Source of the DNA: Opitutia bacterium
Lineage (GTDB): Bacteria; Verrucomicrobiota; Verrucomicrobiia; Opitutales; Opitutaceae
Length of the DNA: 35,109 nt
Direction of reading: 5' to 3'
NCBI GenBank assembly: GCA_947452315.1
Contig: CANGCX010000018.1
Span: 1-35,109, forward strand
The translations under genes were made by a program, and so were the position numbers. The notes beneath the pieces were generated by a model. The model did no database searches, was not told where the DNA came from, and worked only from the letters and a program-made list of their open reading frames with translations. Within the stretch, counting starts at the first letter, position 1. Each line of letters starts with the position of its first letter. Below, piece after piece: positions 7,283-15,055 of this stretch.

Positions 7283-8716
7283 TCAGGCCAGAACGAGTCC
7301 GTCTGCAAGGGTGAGTGGCAGAGTTTGGCGGGCCCAAGACTCCGCGAAAGAGTCTTCGTCGTAACCAAAGCTGGGAGCCACCTCGAGGTTGATCGCGGGC
7401 AATCCAGTAGCATCGACTGCGAGTGCGGCACCTTGGGCTATTAACCAGCGGGCAAACTGGCGACGCTGATCATCACGACACGTTTGCGGTGAATCAACGC
7501 CCTCGGCATTTTTAACGGGAGAAAAATCGTCTGCGCGACGAGTCTCGATCACGAGTGGGTTCTTGGCGAAGGGCAGTGCATCAAAAACAAAAAGCTCAAA
7601 TTTAACGCCGTTAGCCTTAGTTGGTTTGACGGGTTGACCGGTCGCATCGATGGCAGGAATTTTTTTGTCGGCGCGGTGAAACGGTAACGCTACGGCCGAT
7701 CCATCCGAACGGGCCATGCGACGAATAAATTCTCGGTCGAGCAGGTGTAGAGCAATACTACCAGCGCGATACCGCAACTGGCCTGAGGCGTCGGTCTCAC
7801 GCTGCATCGTCATCGGCAAATCAGAGTACTCAACAACGACCAAACGGTCATTTTGCGCACAAAAATGACCAAGTTTTTCCTCAGCGTAAGCTTTGGGCAC
7901 CATCTTGCTCGACATCTCGGAACCGCGCAAGAGATGCCAGCCGATGAAAGCCGGGTCGATCGCACGCACGAGCGGATTATCGACCTGAAAATAACTAAGC
8001 GTATCGATGCCCTCGCGTTCCATCAAATCGAGCGCGCCACTACGATCCAAAGCACGCAACGAACCGCCGTGACCATCGGGTGAGAGGGCGATTGAACCTT
8101 TGGCTTCGAGTAAAATTTTACCCGAAAAGTCTACTGCCGGCATCCGACCTTGTCGGAAAAAATGCACACGGGCAGCGTCACAGCCGAAAAATTTATGGTC
8201 CCTAAAAAACGCCTCGGTAGCCGCATGATTTTGGTGGCTGGTCATGATAAACCAGTGCAATGGCCGACCATAGCGCCGACCGGCTGCGAGTAGTTTCTCA
8301 GCAAATACTTGGAATAAGGTTTTCCCGAGAACAGGCGTGACCGGAAACGTACCCTTAGGCCCATCGTAACCTAGACGCGTCCCCTGCCCTCCGGCGACCG
8401 TGAAGGCCGCCACTCGACCCGCCCGCAACGCATCCTCGCCCGTACGCTTGGCGCGCTCCCAAGCCAAGGCATCACCACCGTGTGCGATCAGTGGCTCGTA
8501 GGGCGCGGGGGCCAAGTCAGTTAAATTCACACCAGCAGCCTCCCCCGTTTGAGCGACCAGCGTGCGGTTCAATCGATCAATTTCAGCGAGATCAATTTCG
8601 GCTGCCTCAGCCAACAAATCGGTTTGAGCGTCGGGTGCCAATTCGTCGAAAAACGCGAAAACTTGTGCCTGTCCGGCACGTTCAAATTTTACAATAAGCG
8701 GATGAGCGGATGACAT
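7283..8716 (-). CDS. UDPGP-family UTP-sugar-1-phosphate uridylyltransferase (UAP/AGX-like)
   Basis: A 477-residue nucleotidyltransferase that makes a UDP-sugar from UTP and a sugar 1-phosphate. It carries the UDPGP-family nucleotide loop AGGQGTRLG (residues ~108-116) with the following GPKG lysine, the FQVDNPLVR motif that holds uridine and metal, and GGSLRALDRSG. The order matches the eukaryotic-type UAP1/AGX and related bacterial enzymes, not GlmU or GalU. The substrate may be GlcNAc-1-P or glucose-1-P. The ATG at 8716 is preferred over an in-frame TTG at 8746, which would overlap the upstream ftsB gene; from 8716 the gap to ftsB is 19 bp. The downstream neighbour is a phosphohexomutase 18 bp away, so the pair probably forms a UDP-sugar supply route. 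Confidence 0.88.
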   Translation of the reverse strand: MSSAHPLIVKFERAGQAQVFAFFDELAPDAQTDLLAEAAEIDLAEIDRLNRTLVAQTGEAAGVNLTDLAPAPYEPLIAHGGDALAWERAKRTGEDALRAGRVAAFTVAGGQGTRLGYDGPKGTFPVTPVLGKTLFQVFAEKLLAAGRRYGRPLHWFIMTSHQNHAATEAFFRDHKFFGCDAARVHFFRQGRMPAVDFSGKILLEAKGSIALSPDGHGGSLRALDRSGALDLMEREGIDTLSYFQVDNPLVRAIDPAFIGWHLLRGSEMSSKMVPKAYAEEKLGHFCAQNDRLVVVEYSDLPMTMQRETDASGQLRYRAGSIALHLLDREFIRRMARSDGSAVALPFHRADKKIPAIDATGQPVKPTKANGVKFELFVFDALPFAKNPLVIETRRADDFSPVKNAEGVDSPQTCRDDQRRQFARWLIAQGAALAVDATGLPAINLEVAPSFGYDEDSFAESWARQTLPLTLADGLVLA

Positions 8717-8735
8717 GGAGCAAAATAGCGGCGCC

Positions 8736-9038
8736 TCAGTTTTCAAAGCGGAAAACGTATTCCTCGGGTCGAGCGTAGCCCAGTTTGCGACGGATGACTT
8801 TTTCGACGTAGGCTGGATCCGTGCGCAAACGTTCTAGAACTTGCTCTTGGTATTTTAAACGCAACTCGGCATCGGCGACGCGACGCCGACTTTCAGCTTG
8901 GATCGTCTTAAGCCGTCCGTACTCCGCCCGAGCATCGAGAAAATAGAGACCACCCGCGAGGGCGATGCCCACGATCAATGCAAGATAAAGGGCTAAAATG
9001 AAGCGACGCAGATTCACAAGGGAAACGTCTCGGATCAA
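8736..9038 (-). CDS. FtsB/DivIC-type septum formation protein
   Basis: A 100-residue bitopic membrane protein of the cell-division FtsB/DivIC family, which in E. coli joins FtsL and FtsQ to activate septal peptidoglycan synthesis. The sequence shows a short basic cytoplasmic tail, one transmembrane helix (about residues 12-32, FILALYLALIVGIALAGGLY), a charged coiled coil (about 35-70) and the family's closing motif DPAYVEKVIRRKLGYARPEEYV. The start is uncertain: TTG at 9038 gives 100 residues and GTG at 9017 gives 93; neither has a clear SD site. It is the first gene of the operon with the UDP-sugar pyrophosphorylase and phosphohexomutase, a link between division and envelope sugar supply. 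It is divergent from the rRNA methyltransferase gene with 108 bp between starts. Confidence 0.88.
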   Translation of the reverse strand: MIRDVSLVNLRRFILALYLALIVGIALAGGLYFLDARAEYGRLKTIQAESRRRVADAELRLKYQEQVLERLRTDPAYVEKVIRRKLGYARPEEYVFRFEN

Positions 9039-9146
9039 ACCCGCCGCCCCACAGCAGAGTAAAGGAGATTTCCCTGAAAACCGAACATCCCTTAGTGCAG
9101 CCCACCCCTAGTCCTAAAGCTGTTCCTCGAAGCTGTTGCGATTCTG

Positions 9147-10472
9147 ATGGCGGAACGCCCCCGCAACCGTAAATTTCGCGGCATGTCAGGTCCCGCCCAT
9201 ACTGCCCATACATCATCTACCGAGCCCGATCACGAGCTCGAGCCCAACCCAATACCCGAGCCGCCCGCCCCGCGCGCACCTATCGATCGCTCCACTTGGG
9301 CGCGTCCTTGGGCACAGCTTAAATATTTCACTTTCCAGCCCGCGATTTTCCCTCGACTACTAGGTCAGGTCTCACCCGACGCCCGCCCAGGCGATTTCGT
9401 CAACGTCTACGATAAAAACGGCAACCTTACCGGTGGCGGCCTTTTTAACCCACGCGCCAAAATCCCCCTGCGCGTCGTCTGCCACTCGACCACACCGATC
9501 GACGAATCCTATTTTGAAACGGCCATTCGCCGGGCCATAGCGTTGCGCCGCGAACTATTTAAGCTCGACGAGACAACCGACGCTTATCGCCTGATCGGCT
9601 CCGACGGAGACGGTCTCAGCGGCCTGATGATCGACCGCTATGGCGACACGCTGCTGTGCGAGATCTATTCGCTCGGGATCGCCCAACGCCTGCTTCACTG
9701 GCTACCGCTCATCCACGAACTCGCCGGCACCAAATTTGCACGTGTTCACGTGGACCACGACCTCGGCAGCCTCGAAGGCATCAAGCCCTCAATATTTAAC
9801 GAAACCAACGCCGCCGCTCCAACCAAAGTCAAAATTCGCGAGCACGGTATCCGCTACGAAGTCGATTTCGCAGAGGGCCACAAAACCGGATTTTTTTGCG
9901 ACCAACGTGACAACCGTCTCCGCGTCGCTCGTTTTACCAAAGACGCACGCGTGCTCGATCTGTGCTGCTATACCGGCGGATTTTCGCTCAATGCTAAAAT
10001 TACTGGCGGCGCCGCTGATGTCACCTGTGTTGACCTCGACGAAACCGCCCTCGCGCAGGCCAAGCGCAACGCCAACCTCAACCAAGCGCGCCTAAAATTT
10101 GTCCACGCGGACGCCTTCGCCTACGCACGCCAGATGCAACAAAACGGCGAAAAGTGGGACGTCGTCGTACTTGATCCGCCGAAGTTCATTTTTACCCGTG
10201 ACGCAGCCGGCAACTGGGAAGGTCGCCAAAAATACGAGGACCTTAATCTGCTCGCAATATCCCTCGTTAAAACGGGAGGCATCTTTGTTACTTGCTCCTG
10301 CTCCGGCCTACTTTCTTTGGAGGATTTTGAGGCTCACGTGATCAAGGCCGCACACCGCCAGCAACGTCGCTTGCAATTTTTTGACCGCACCGGCCCTGGC
10401 CCAGATCATCCCGTTTATTCCAACTGCCTCGAGAGTCGTTACCTTAAATTGCTCTGGGCGCGCGTCCTTTAA
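9147..10472 (+). CDS. Class I rRNA large-subunit methyltransferase (RlmI/RlmK-like)
   Basis: A 441-residue SAM-dependent methyltransferase related to RlmI (23S rRNA m5C1962) and YccW-type enzymes. Residues ~60-130 form the PUA-like RNA-binding region, followed by RLIGSDGDGLSGLMIDRY. The Rossmann fold holds the SAM loop VLDLCCYTGGFSL, the acidic VTCVDLDETAL, and the catalytic VVLDPPKF. CSCSGLL near the C-terminus is also characteristic of the family. The first ~50 residues are Pro/Glu-rich and lack a family match; ATG at 9183 is an alternative start that shortens this tail by 12. The carbonic anhydrase gene follows after 18 bp, so the two are likely co-transcribed. Confidence 0.9.
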   Translation: MAERPRNRKFRGMSGPAHTAHTSSTEPDHELEPNPIPEPPAPRAPIDRSTWARPWAQLKYFTFQPAIFPRLLGQVSPDARPGDFVNVYDKNGNLTGGGLFNPRAKIPLRVVCHSTTPIDESYFETAIRRAIALRRELFKLDETTDAYRLIGSDGDGLSGLMIDRYGDTLLCEIYSLGIAQRLLHWLPLIHELAGTKFARVHVDHDLGSLEGIKPSIFNETNAAAPTKVKIREHGIRYEVDFAEGHKTGFFCDQRDNRLRVARFTKDARVLDLCCYTGGFSLNAKITGGAADVTCVDLDETALAQAKRNANLNQARLKFVHADAFAYARQMQQNGEKWDVVVLDPPKFIFTRDAAGNWEGRQKYEDLNLLAISLVKTGGIFVTCSCSGLLSLEDFEAHVIKAAHRQQRRLQFFDRTGPGPDHPVYSNCLESRYLKLLWARVL

Positions 10473-10490
10473 AACCCCATCCTGTTCCCC

Positions 10491-11132
10491 ATGGCCGAAC
10501 TCAAGCACCTCTTCGCCCAAAATAAAACTTGGGCGGCAAAAATCACCGAGCGCGACCCAGAGTTTTTTCAGAAACTCTCCCGCCAACAAAATCCTGAGCA
10601 CCTCTGGATTGGCTGCTCAGATAGCCGCGTACCTGCCAACGAGATCATAGGTTTATTGCCCGGCGAAGTTTTCGTCCACCGTAACATCGCCAACGTAGTC
10701 GTTCACACCGATCTGAACTGCCTTTCCGTAATTCAATTCGCCGTCGATGTATTGAAGGTGAAACATATCATGGTAGTGGGCCACTACGGCTGTGGTGGTG
10801 TGAGGACCGTGCTGCGTTGCGAACGCGTGGGCCTGGCCGACAACTGGCTACGCCACGTGCAGGACGTCCGCGAAAAACATCAGTGCCGCGTCGATGCGGT
10901 CCCAGGTGAAACGGGTCAACACGACCGACTCTGTGAGCTCAATGTCATCGAGCAAGTCGCCAACGTCTGCCAAACCACGATCCTGCAAGACGCTTGGGCC
11001 CGAGGTCAAAACGTCACAGTCCACGGCTGGATCTACGGCCTGAAAGACGGCCTTTTGCGCAACCTCAATACCAGTGTGGCCAAAGCTGCCGATCTACCCG
11101 GAGCGCAAGCCGCTGCCCTAGCGGCCCTCTGA
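10491..11132 (+). CDS. Beta-class carbonic anhydrase
   Basis: A 213-residue cytoplasmic zinc enzyme that interconverts CO2 and bicarbonate. The zinc ligands Cys42 (CSDSR), His98 and Cys101 (GHYGCGG) and the Asp44-Arg46 dyad are all present, as is the RNIAN segment. Length and motif spacing match the proteobacterial Can/CynT type (about 215-220). It starts 18 bp after the rRNA methyltransferase and is the last gene on the plus strand before a shared terminator. No SD sequence precedes the ATG. Confidence 0.95.
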   Translation: MAELKHLFAQNKTWAAKITERDPEFFQKLSRQQNPEHLWIGCSDSRVPANEIIGLLPGEVFVHRNIANVVVHTDLNCLSVIQFAVDVLKVKHIMVVGHYGCGGVRTVLRCERVGLADNWLRHVQDVREKHQCRVDAVPGETGQHDRLCELNVIEQVANVCQTTILQDAWARGQNVTVHGWIYGLKDGLLRNLNTSVAKAADLPGAQAAALAAL

Positions 11133-11190
11133 GGCTATTTCAGCATGTTAGCTCTTTTTCAAGGGGGAGGGAGATCCAAGTTCAGCGGAC

Positions 11191-11223
11191 ACAAAAAAGG
11201 CGCGTTGATTCAACGCGCCTTTG
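11191..11223. terminator. Terminator between convergent carbonic anhydrase and efp genes
   Basis: A perfect 12-bp stem, AAAGGCGCGTTG at 11196-11207 and CAACGCGCCTTT at 11211-11222, has a 3-nt loop. On the minus strand it is followed by TTTTTTGTGTCC, giving a strong terminator for efp 20 bp after its stop. On the plus strand only TTT follows, so it is a weaker terminator for the carbonic anhydrase. Confidence 0.88.
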
Positions 11224-11242
11224 AAAAGAGAAATGAAACAGC

Positions 11243-11800
11243 TTAGGATCGGCCGAGGTAAGAACCGTCTTCGGTGCTGATCTTGATCAACTCGCCTTCC
11301 TTGATGAAAAGCGGAACTTGAACAACCAGGCCCGTCTCCAGTTTGGCCGGTTTCTGAACGTTGCTAGCGGTGTCGCCCTTAATGCCTTCAGAACTTTCAA
11401 CGACTTTTAAGGTAACAGTGGAAGGCAACTCGATCGACAAGGCCTTTTCATCGACGAACAAAACGTCAACTTTGCCGCCGGTAGTGAGATAGTTTTTGGC
11501 TTCGCCGAGGATGGTTGCGCTCAATTCGATCTGCTCGTAGGTGTCGGGATCGATGAAGGCAAAAGCGTCACGATCCGCGTAGCTGAACTCGAGGGTCTTT
11601 TTTTCCGTCGGCAACACTTCGATGGTGTCAGTCGAAGCGAAGCGTTGGTCGAGCGCCTTACCGTAGCGCAAATTGCGCATCTTGATCTGGACGAAGGCGC
11701 GCAGGTTACCCGGCGTGCGATGCTGCGTCTCCATGACGAGGTGAGGTTCACCGTTGAACTTGATGACTTGGCCTCGGCGGATGTCGTTGGCTGCGGGCAT
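11243..11800 (-). CDS. efp: Elongation factor P with an atypical tip loop
   Basis: A 185-residue translation factor that relieves ribosome stalling at polyproline. All three EF-P beta-barrel domains are present (start MPAANDIRRGQVIKFNGEPH; middle RFASTDTIEVLP; end TEDGSYLGRS), and the length is normal. The start at 11800 gives the family N-terminus; an upstream in-frame start at 11875 adds 25 unrelated residues. The domain I tip reads TPGNLRAFVQ, aligning Asn32 with E. coli Lys34 (PGKGQAF), the residue that is beta-lysylated there, rhamnosylated as Arg in other groups, or left as plain Lys. No modification gene is seen in the window. The gene is divergent from lpxC-fabZ and ends at the shared terminator. 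Confidence 0.95.
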   Translation of the reverse strand: MPAANDIRRGQVIKFNGEPHLVMETQHRTPGNLRAFVQIKMRNLRYGKALDQRFASTDTIEVLPTEKKTLEFSYADRDAFAFIDPDTYEQIELSATILGEAKNYLTTGGKVDVLFVDEKALSIELPSTVTLKVVESSEGIKGDTASNVQKPAKLETGLVVQVPLFIKEGELIKISTEDGSYLGRS

Positions 11801-11938
11801 GGCTAGGGTCTTGGGATTGAAGGTTTCGAGTTGAGAAAGGGTAAGGGTGTAAGGCGCGGGCTTTCGCACTGTCAAGGCCGGCCATCTCCACGCTTGCGCT
11901 CAGCGACCGGCGTTGGCGACATTGCGACGATCAAATCC
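11801..11938. promoter_or_regulatory. Divergent promoter region between efp and lpxC-fabZ
   Basis: This 138-bp gap separates the start codons of efp (minus) and lpxC-fabZ (plus), so it must hold at least one promoter for each. I see no convincing -35/-10 pair or SD site for either gene. Confidence 0.45.
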
Positions 11939-13267
11939 ATGAAGCAAAGAACCCTAGCGCGCGAAGTTTCTATTCAAGGCAGCGCCCTACACAGCGGAGA
12001 GGCCGTCACCCTCACGCTTAAGCCTGCCCCAGCCGATCACGGCTATGTCTTCAAACGCGTCGACTTAAATGGCGCACCCGAGATTCGCCCCCGCACCGAC
12101 TTGATCACCGATTTGGTCCGCGCGACCACGATTCAATCCGGCCACGCCAAGGTCCAGACCATCGAACACGTTCTCAGCGCTCTTAGCGGCTGCGGCATCG
12201 ACAACGTCATCGTTGAGATGAATGCCTCCGAGCCGCCGATCCTCGATGGATCTTCCAAACCCTTCGTCGATCTCATCATGAGCGGCGAACCGATCGAGCA
12301 AGATAAAGACCGTGAGTATTTCACCCTCGATGCCCCCGTCTCCGTGACCAGGGGACAATCCTCGATGATCGCCCTGCCCTGCGATGAACTGCGCATCTCC
12401 TGCACCTCGGCCGATGACCGCGGTATTCACACCCAGCACCTCTCGCTCACGATTGATCCGGACATCTATATGACGCAGATCGCCGCGGCGAGAACCTTCA
12501 CGATCTACGAAGACATCGAAGAGCTACTCAAACTCGGTAAAATCAAAGGCGGTTCCCTCGACTGCGCCGTCGTGATCCGAGGTGATAAAATCATTTCCAA
12601 AGAAGGGCTCCGCTTTAAAGACGAATTTGTCCGCCATAAAATTCTCGATATCATCGGCGACATCACCCTGCTCGGGCTGCCGTTAAAAGCCCACATCATC
12701 GCCACCCGTCCAGGTCACGCCATCAACGCTGACCTCACCAAGGCGCTCGCCGAAAAACTCGCCGAACGTCAAAAAGGCCCGAAGAAAAAACCGCGTCCGG
12801 CAATGGTAATGCCCGATGAGACTGCGCTCGATATCCGTCGTATCCTTGACACCCTTCCCCATCGTTACCCGTTCGTCATGATCGACCGGGTCGTAGAATT
12901 CATTGGTGAAGATGCCCTCGTCGCCATCAAGAACGTGAGCATCAACGAGCCTTATTTCCAGGGGCACTTCCCCAATAACCCCGTCATGCCTGGCGTTCTC
13001 CAGCTTGAAGCCATGGCGCAAGCAGCGGGTATCCTCATGCTCCGCCGCGGTTCCAGTGAGGGCAAAACCTCGCTCTTCATGAGCGCCGACAAAGTAAAAT
13101 TCCGCAAACCCGTTCGCCCCGGCGATCAACTCATCCTTAACGCTAAACTTACCAAGACCCGCGGAACCAAACTTGCCACGGCCGAAGTGACCTGCACCGT
13201 CGACGGCCAAGTCGTCTCCTCTGGCGAACTGATGTTCGCTATCGTCGATTCCAGCTCGGTCGACTGA
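11939..13267 (+). CDS. lpxC-fabZ: Bifunctional UDP-3-O-acyl-GlcNAc deacetylase / beta-hydroxyacyl-ACP dehydratase (LpxC-FabZ fusion)
   Basis: A 442-residue fusion carrying the committed step of lipid A synthesis and the fatty-acid dehydratase that competes for hydroxymyristoyl-ACP. LpxC spans ~1-275 with IEHVLSAL (Glu76, His77), [10 protein letters not shown] (zinc ligands His233 and Asp237, then Asp241) and the catalytic His260 in [11 protein letters not shown] basic linker ([11 protein letters not shown]) joins it to FabZ (~293-442) with [25 protein letters not shown] (catalytic His343) and Glu357 in LQLEAMAQ. Both active sites look intact. ATG 11939 is chosen because the LpxC fold begins there; the 36 codons upstream are not family sequence. 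lpxA follows after 7 bp. This fusion is known from Bacteroidetes, Chlorobi and Verrucomicrobia. Confidence 0.95.
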   Translation: MKQRTLAREVSIQGSALHSGEAVTLTLKPAPADHGYVFKRVDLNGAPEIRPRTDLITDLVRATTIQSGHAKVQTIEHVLSALSGCGIDNVIVEMNASEPPILDGSSKPFVDLIMSGEPIEQDKDREYFTLDAPVSVTRGQSSMIALPCDELRISCTSADDRGIHTQHLSLTIDPDIYMTQIAAARTFTIYEDIEELLKLGKIKGGSLDCAVVIRGDKIISKEGLRFKDEFVRHKILDIIGDITLLGLPLKAHIIATRPGHAINADLTKALAEKLAERQKGPKKKPRPAMVMPDETALDIRRILDTLPHRYPFVMIDRVVEFIGEDALVAIKNVSINEPYFQGHFPNNPVMPGVLQLEAMAQAAGILMLRRGSSEGKTSLFMSADKVKFRKPVRPGDQLILNAKLTKTRGTKLATAEVTCTVDGQVVSSGELMFAIVDSSSVD

Positions 13268-13274
13268 TTAACAC

Positions 13275-14060
13275 ATGCCCGCCTCGATCCATCCTACCGC
13301 CATTATTGAACCGGGTGCCGAGCTCGGCGCCGATGTGCAGATTGGCGCGTACGCTTTCGTTGGCAGCGGGGTCCAACTCGGCGCGGGCACCCAGCTTCAC
13401 CATCACGCTAGCGTGGAAGGACACACCACGTTGGGAGCAAAGTGTGAAATATTTCCCTACGCCTGTATTGGAGGGAAAACCCAGGACCTAAAATACAAGG
13501 GTGGTCGCCCCGGTCTGCGCATCGGCGAACGCAACGTGTTTCGTGAATACGTCACCGTCCACGCCGCAACTTTCGATAGTGAATTCACGCTCATCGGCTC
13601 CGACAACACTATCCTCGCTTACAGCCACATCGCCCACGACTGCATCGTCGGAGACCATTGCGTGATGAGCAACGGGACTATGCTCGCCGGCCACGTTGTT
13701 GTCGAAGATCACGTGATCATTGGAGGCTATGGTGGCGTCCACCAATTTTGCCGACTTGGTGCTTACGCGATGCTCTCCGCAACCGCCAAACTAGTCCAAG
13801 ACCTTCCGCCCTTTTTTATCGCCGACGGTACCCCTGCAGTCGTCCGTGCGTACAATAAAATTGGCCTCGAGCGCAACGGTCACACGACTGAGCAACTTGA
13901 CCGGGTAAAACAAATTTTCCGTATCCTGTACCGCGACGGTCTCAATAGGACGCAAGCGCTCGAAAAACTCACAGTTCACCCGGCCGCTACGAGCGCCGAA
14001 TTTCAACGCGTGATCGCTTTCGCGTCCAAGAGTACCCGCGGCCTAACACCCGGAGCATAA
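13275..14060 (+). CDS. lpxA: UDP-N-acetylglucosamine O-acyltransferase
   Basis: A 261-residue cytoplasmic acyltransferase performing the first step of lipid A synthesis, transfer of a hydroxyacyl chain from ACP to UDP-GlcNAc. The N-terminal two thirds is a left-handed beta-helix of hexapeptide repeats (IHPTAIIEPGAELG, VQIGAYAFVG). The catalytic His121 lies in SHIAHDC, and GGYGGVHQFCRLG and the C-terminal helical domain (GLNRTQALEKL) match LpxA of about 260 residues. It starts 7 bp after lpxC-fabZ, so the two enzymes of the pathway are made together. It converges with hisI across 47 bp in which no strong terminator hairpin is evident. Confidence 0.95.
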   Translation: MPASIHPTAIIEPGAELGADVQIGAYAFVGSGVQLGAGTQLHHHASVEGHTTLGAKCEIFPYACIGGKTQDLKYKGGRPGLRIGERNVFREYVTVHAATFDSEFTLIGSDNTILAYSHIAHDCIVGDHCVMSNGTMLAGHVVVEDHVIIGGYGGVHQFCRLGAYAMLSATAKLVQDLPPFFIADGTPAVVRAYNKIGLERNGHTTEQLDRVKQIFRILYRDGLNRTQALEKLTVHPAATSAEFQRVIAFASKSTRGLTPGA

Positions 14061-14107
14061 GTCAGACTAACACGCGCGCACTTCGGCGATTGCGAGTAGC
14101 CGCGGTT

Positions 14108-14569
14108 TTACTTTTTTTTATAAACCGTTGCCGGATCAAATAGTGGCCGCCCCACCAACTCGAGCTTGAGCGAAGTCGCGTTCTCGGCCGTCGCACCGGG
14201 TGACAGCTTTCGATAGAAACAAGATTTGTAACCGTTGTGGCAGGACGCACCACCGACGTTGTCGACTTTTAGCAAAATCACGTCTTGGTCGCAATCCACT
14301 CGGAGCTCTTTAACGAGCTGGGCGTTGCCTGATTCCTCACCCTTAACCCAGAGTTTATTGCGTGAGCGGCTCCAATAACTCGCTTTGCCCGTGGCCAATG
14401 TGAGCGCGAGTGACTCCGCATTCATGAAGGCAAACATTAGAACCTCGTTCGTGAGGTGATCGGTAGTGATGCAGGGGATGAGTCCATCTGACCCAAATTT
14501 AGGCTGCAAGGTCGTCCCGAGCTCAATCTCAGCCGTGGACGTGCGGGCGGGGAATACAAACGTGCTCAT
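14108..14569 (-). CDS. hisI: Phosphoribosyl-AMP cyclohydrolase
   Basis: A 153-residue enzyme of histidine synthesis that opens the purine ring of PR-AMP. The metal sites are complete: Asp92, Asp94 and Asp96 (VDCDQDVI) for Mg, and Cys93, Cys110 and Cys117 (ASCHNGYKSCFYR) for Zn, at the same spacing as in archaeal HisI. It is the stand-alone form, with no HisE domain, and has ~20 extra N-terminal residues before the conserved core. It lies 15 bp after a DUF971 gene, probably in one transcript, and away from other his genes in this window. Confidence 0.93.
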   Translation of the reverse strand: MSTFVFPARTSTAEIELGTTLQPKFGSDGLIPCITTDHLTNEVLMFAFMNAESLALTLATGKASYWSRSRNKLWVKGEESGNAQLVKELRVDCDQDVILLKVDNVGGASCHNGYKSCFYRKLSPGATAENATSLKLELVGRPLFDPATVYKKK

Positions 14570-14584
14570 GAGAGTAGAAAAATA

Positions 14585-14887
14585 TTAAACAATGTCATCG
14601 AGTTTTCTAAGGTATTCGAAGCTGTAAAGTCCCGTGCGGTGTCCGTCGCTAAAATCGAAACGTAACGCATAGTTACCCACCTGCTCCCAACCGAGCACAG
14701 TAACTCCGCTGAATTTCTTGGGTCCAGATCCGCCGTATTTATTACCCAAAATATCGTGTTCACCCTGCGTCTCGGCACTAGGAGAAGCCGCGCGCAAACG
14801 CTCGCCCTTAAAAAAGGATTCCTTCGAATCGCTCCAACGGATCGCGACTTCGTCCCCGACGAGCTGAATATCTGCTGGCAAAATCAT
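14585..14887 (-). CDS. DUF971 domain protein
   Basis: A 100-residue protein that is essentially one DUF971 (GBBH-like N-terminal) domain, with the family features LPADIQLVGDEVAIRWSD near the start and DFSDGHRTGLYSFEYLR at the end. The family also occurs as the N-terminal zinc-binding domain of gamma-butyrobetaine hydroxylases and as a stand-alone protein near Fe-S carrier genes; no function is assigned here. ATG at 14887 is preferred to an in-frame TTG at 14899. It is upstream of hisI by 15 bp and reads in the same direction. Confidence 0.82.
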   Translation of the reverse strand: MILPADIQLVGDEVAIRWSDSKESFFKGERLRAASPSAETQGEHDILGNKYGGSGPKKFSGVTVLGWEQVGNYALRFDFSDGHRTGLYSFEYLRKLDDIV

Positions 14888-14987
14888 TACCCCAAACAAT
14901 CAACGCCCGCGCGGCCACAGCAACCTCAAGTTTGCCCCCAAATAGGTTAGCCGGCGGAGTTAATCAGATCGCGCAAGAGATCTAGGC

Positions 14988-15034
14988 GAAAAAAAGACGC
15001 CGACATCGTGAAGATGCCGGCGTCTGAATTTTGA
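14988..15034 (-). terminator. Rho-independent terminator of the thymidine phosphorylase gene
   Basis: A 13-bp stem with one G-U wobble (minus-strand AGACGCCGGCATC pairing with GATGTCGGCGTCT, positions ~14996-15026) is followed on the minus strand by seven T (complement of A14989-A14995). It begins about 30 bp past the stop codon at 15056. Confidence 0.88.
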
Positions 15035-15055
15035 ACAACCTCTGCAGGCCGCGAG

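Noticed and set aside
12683-13210. A 175-codon minus-strand frame in lpxC-fabZ
   Set aside because: It is antisense to two complete catalytic domains; no independent support.
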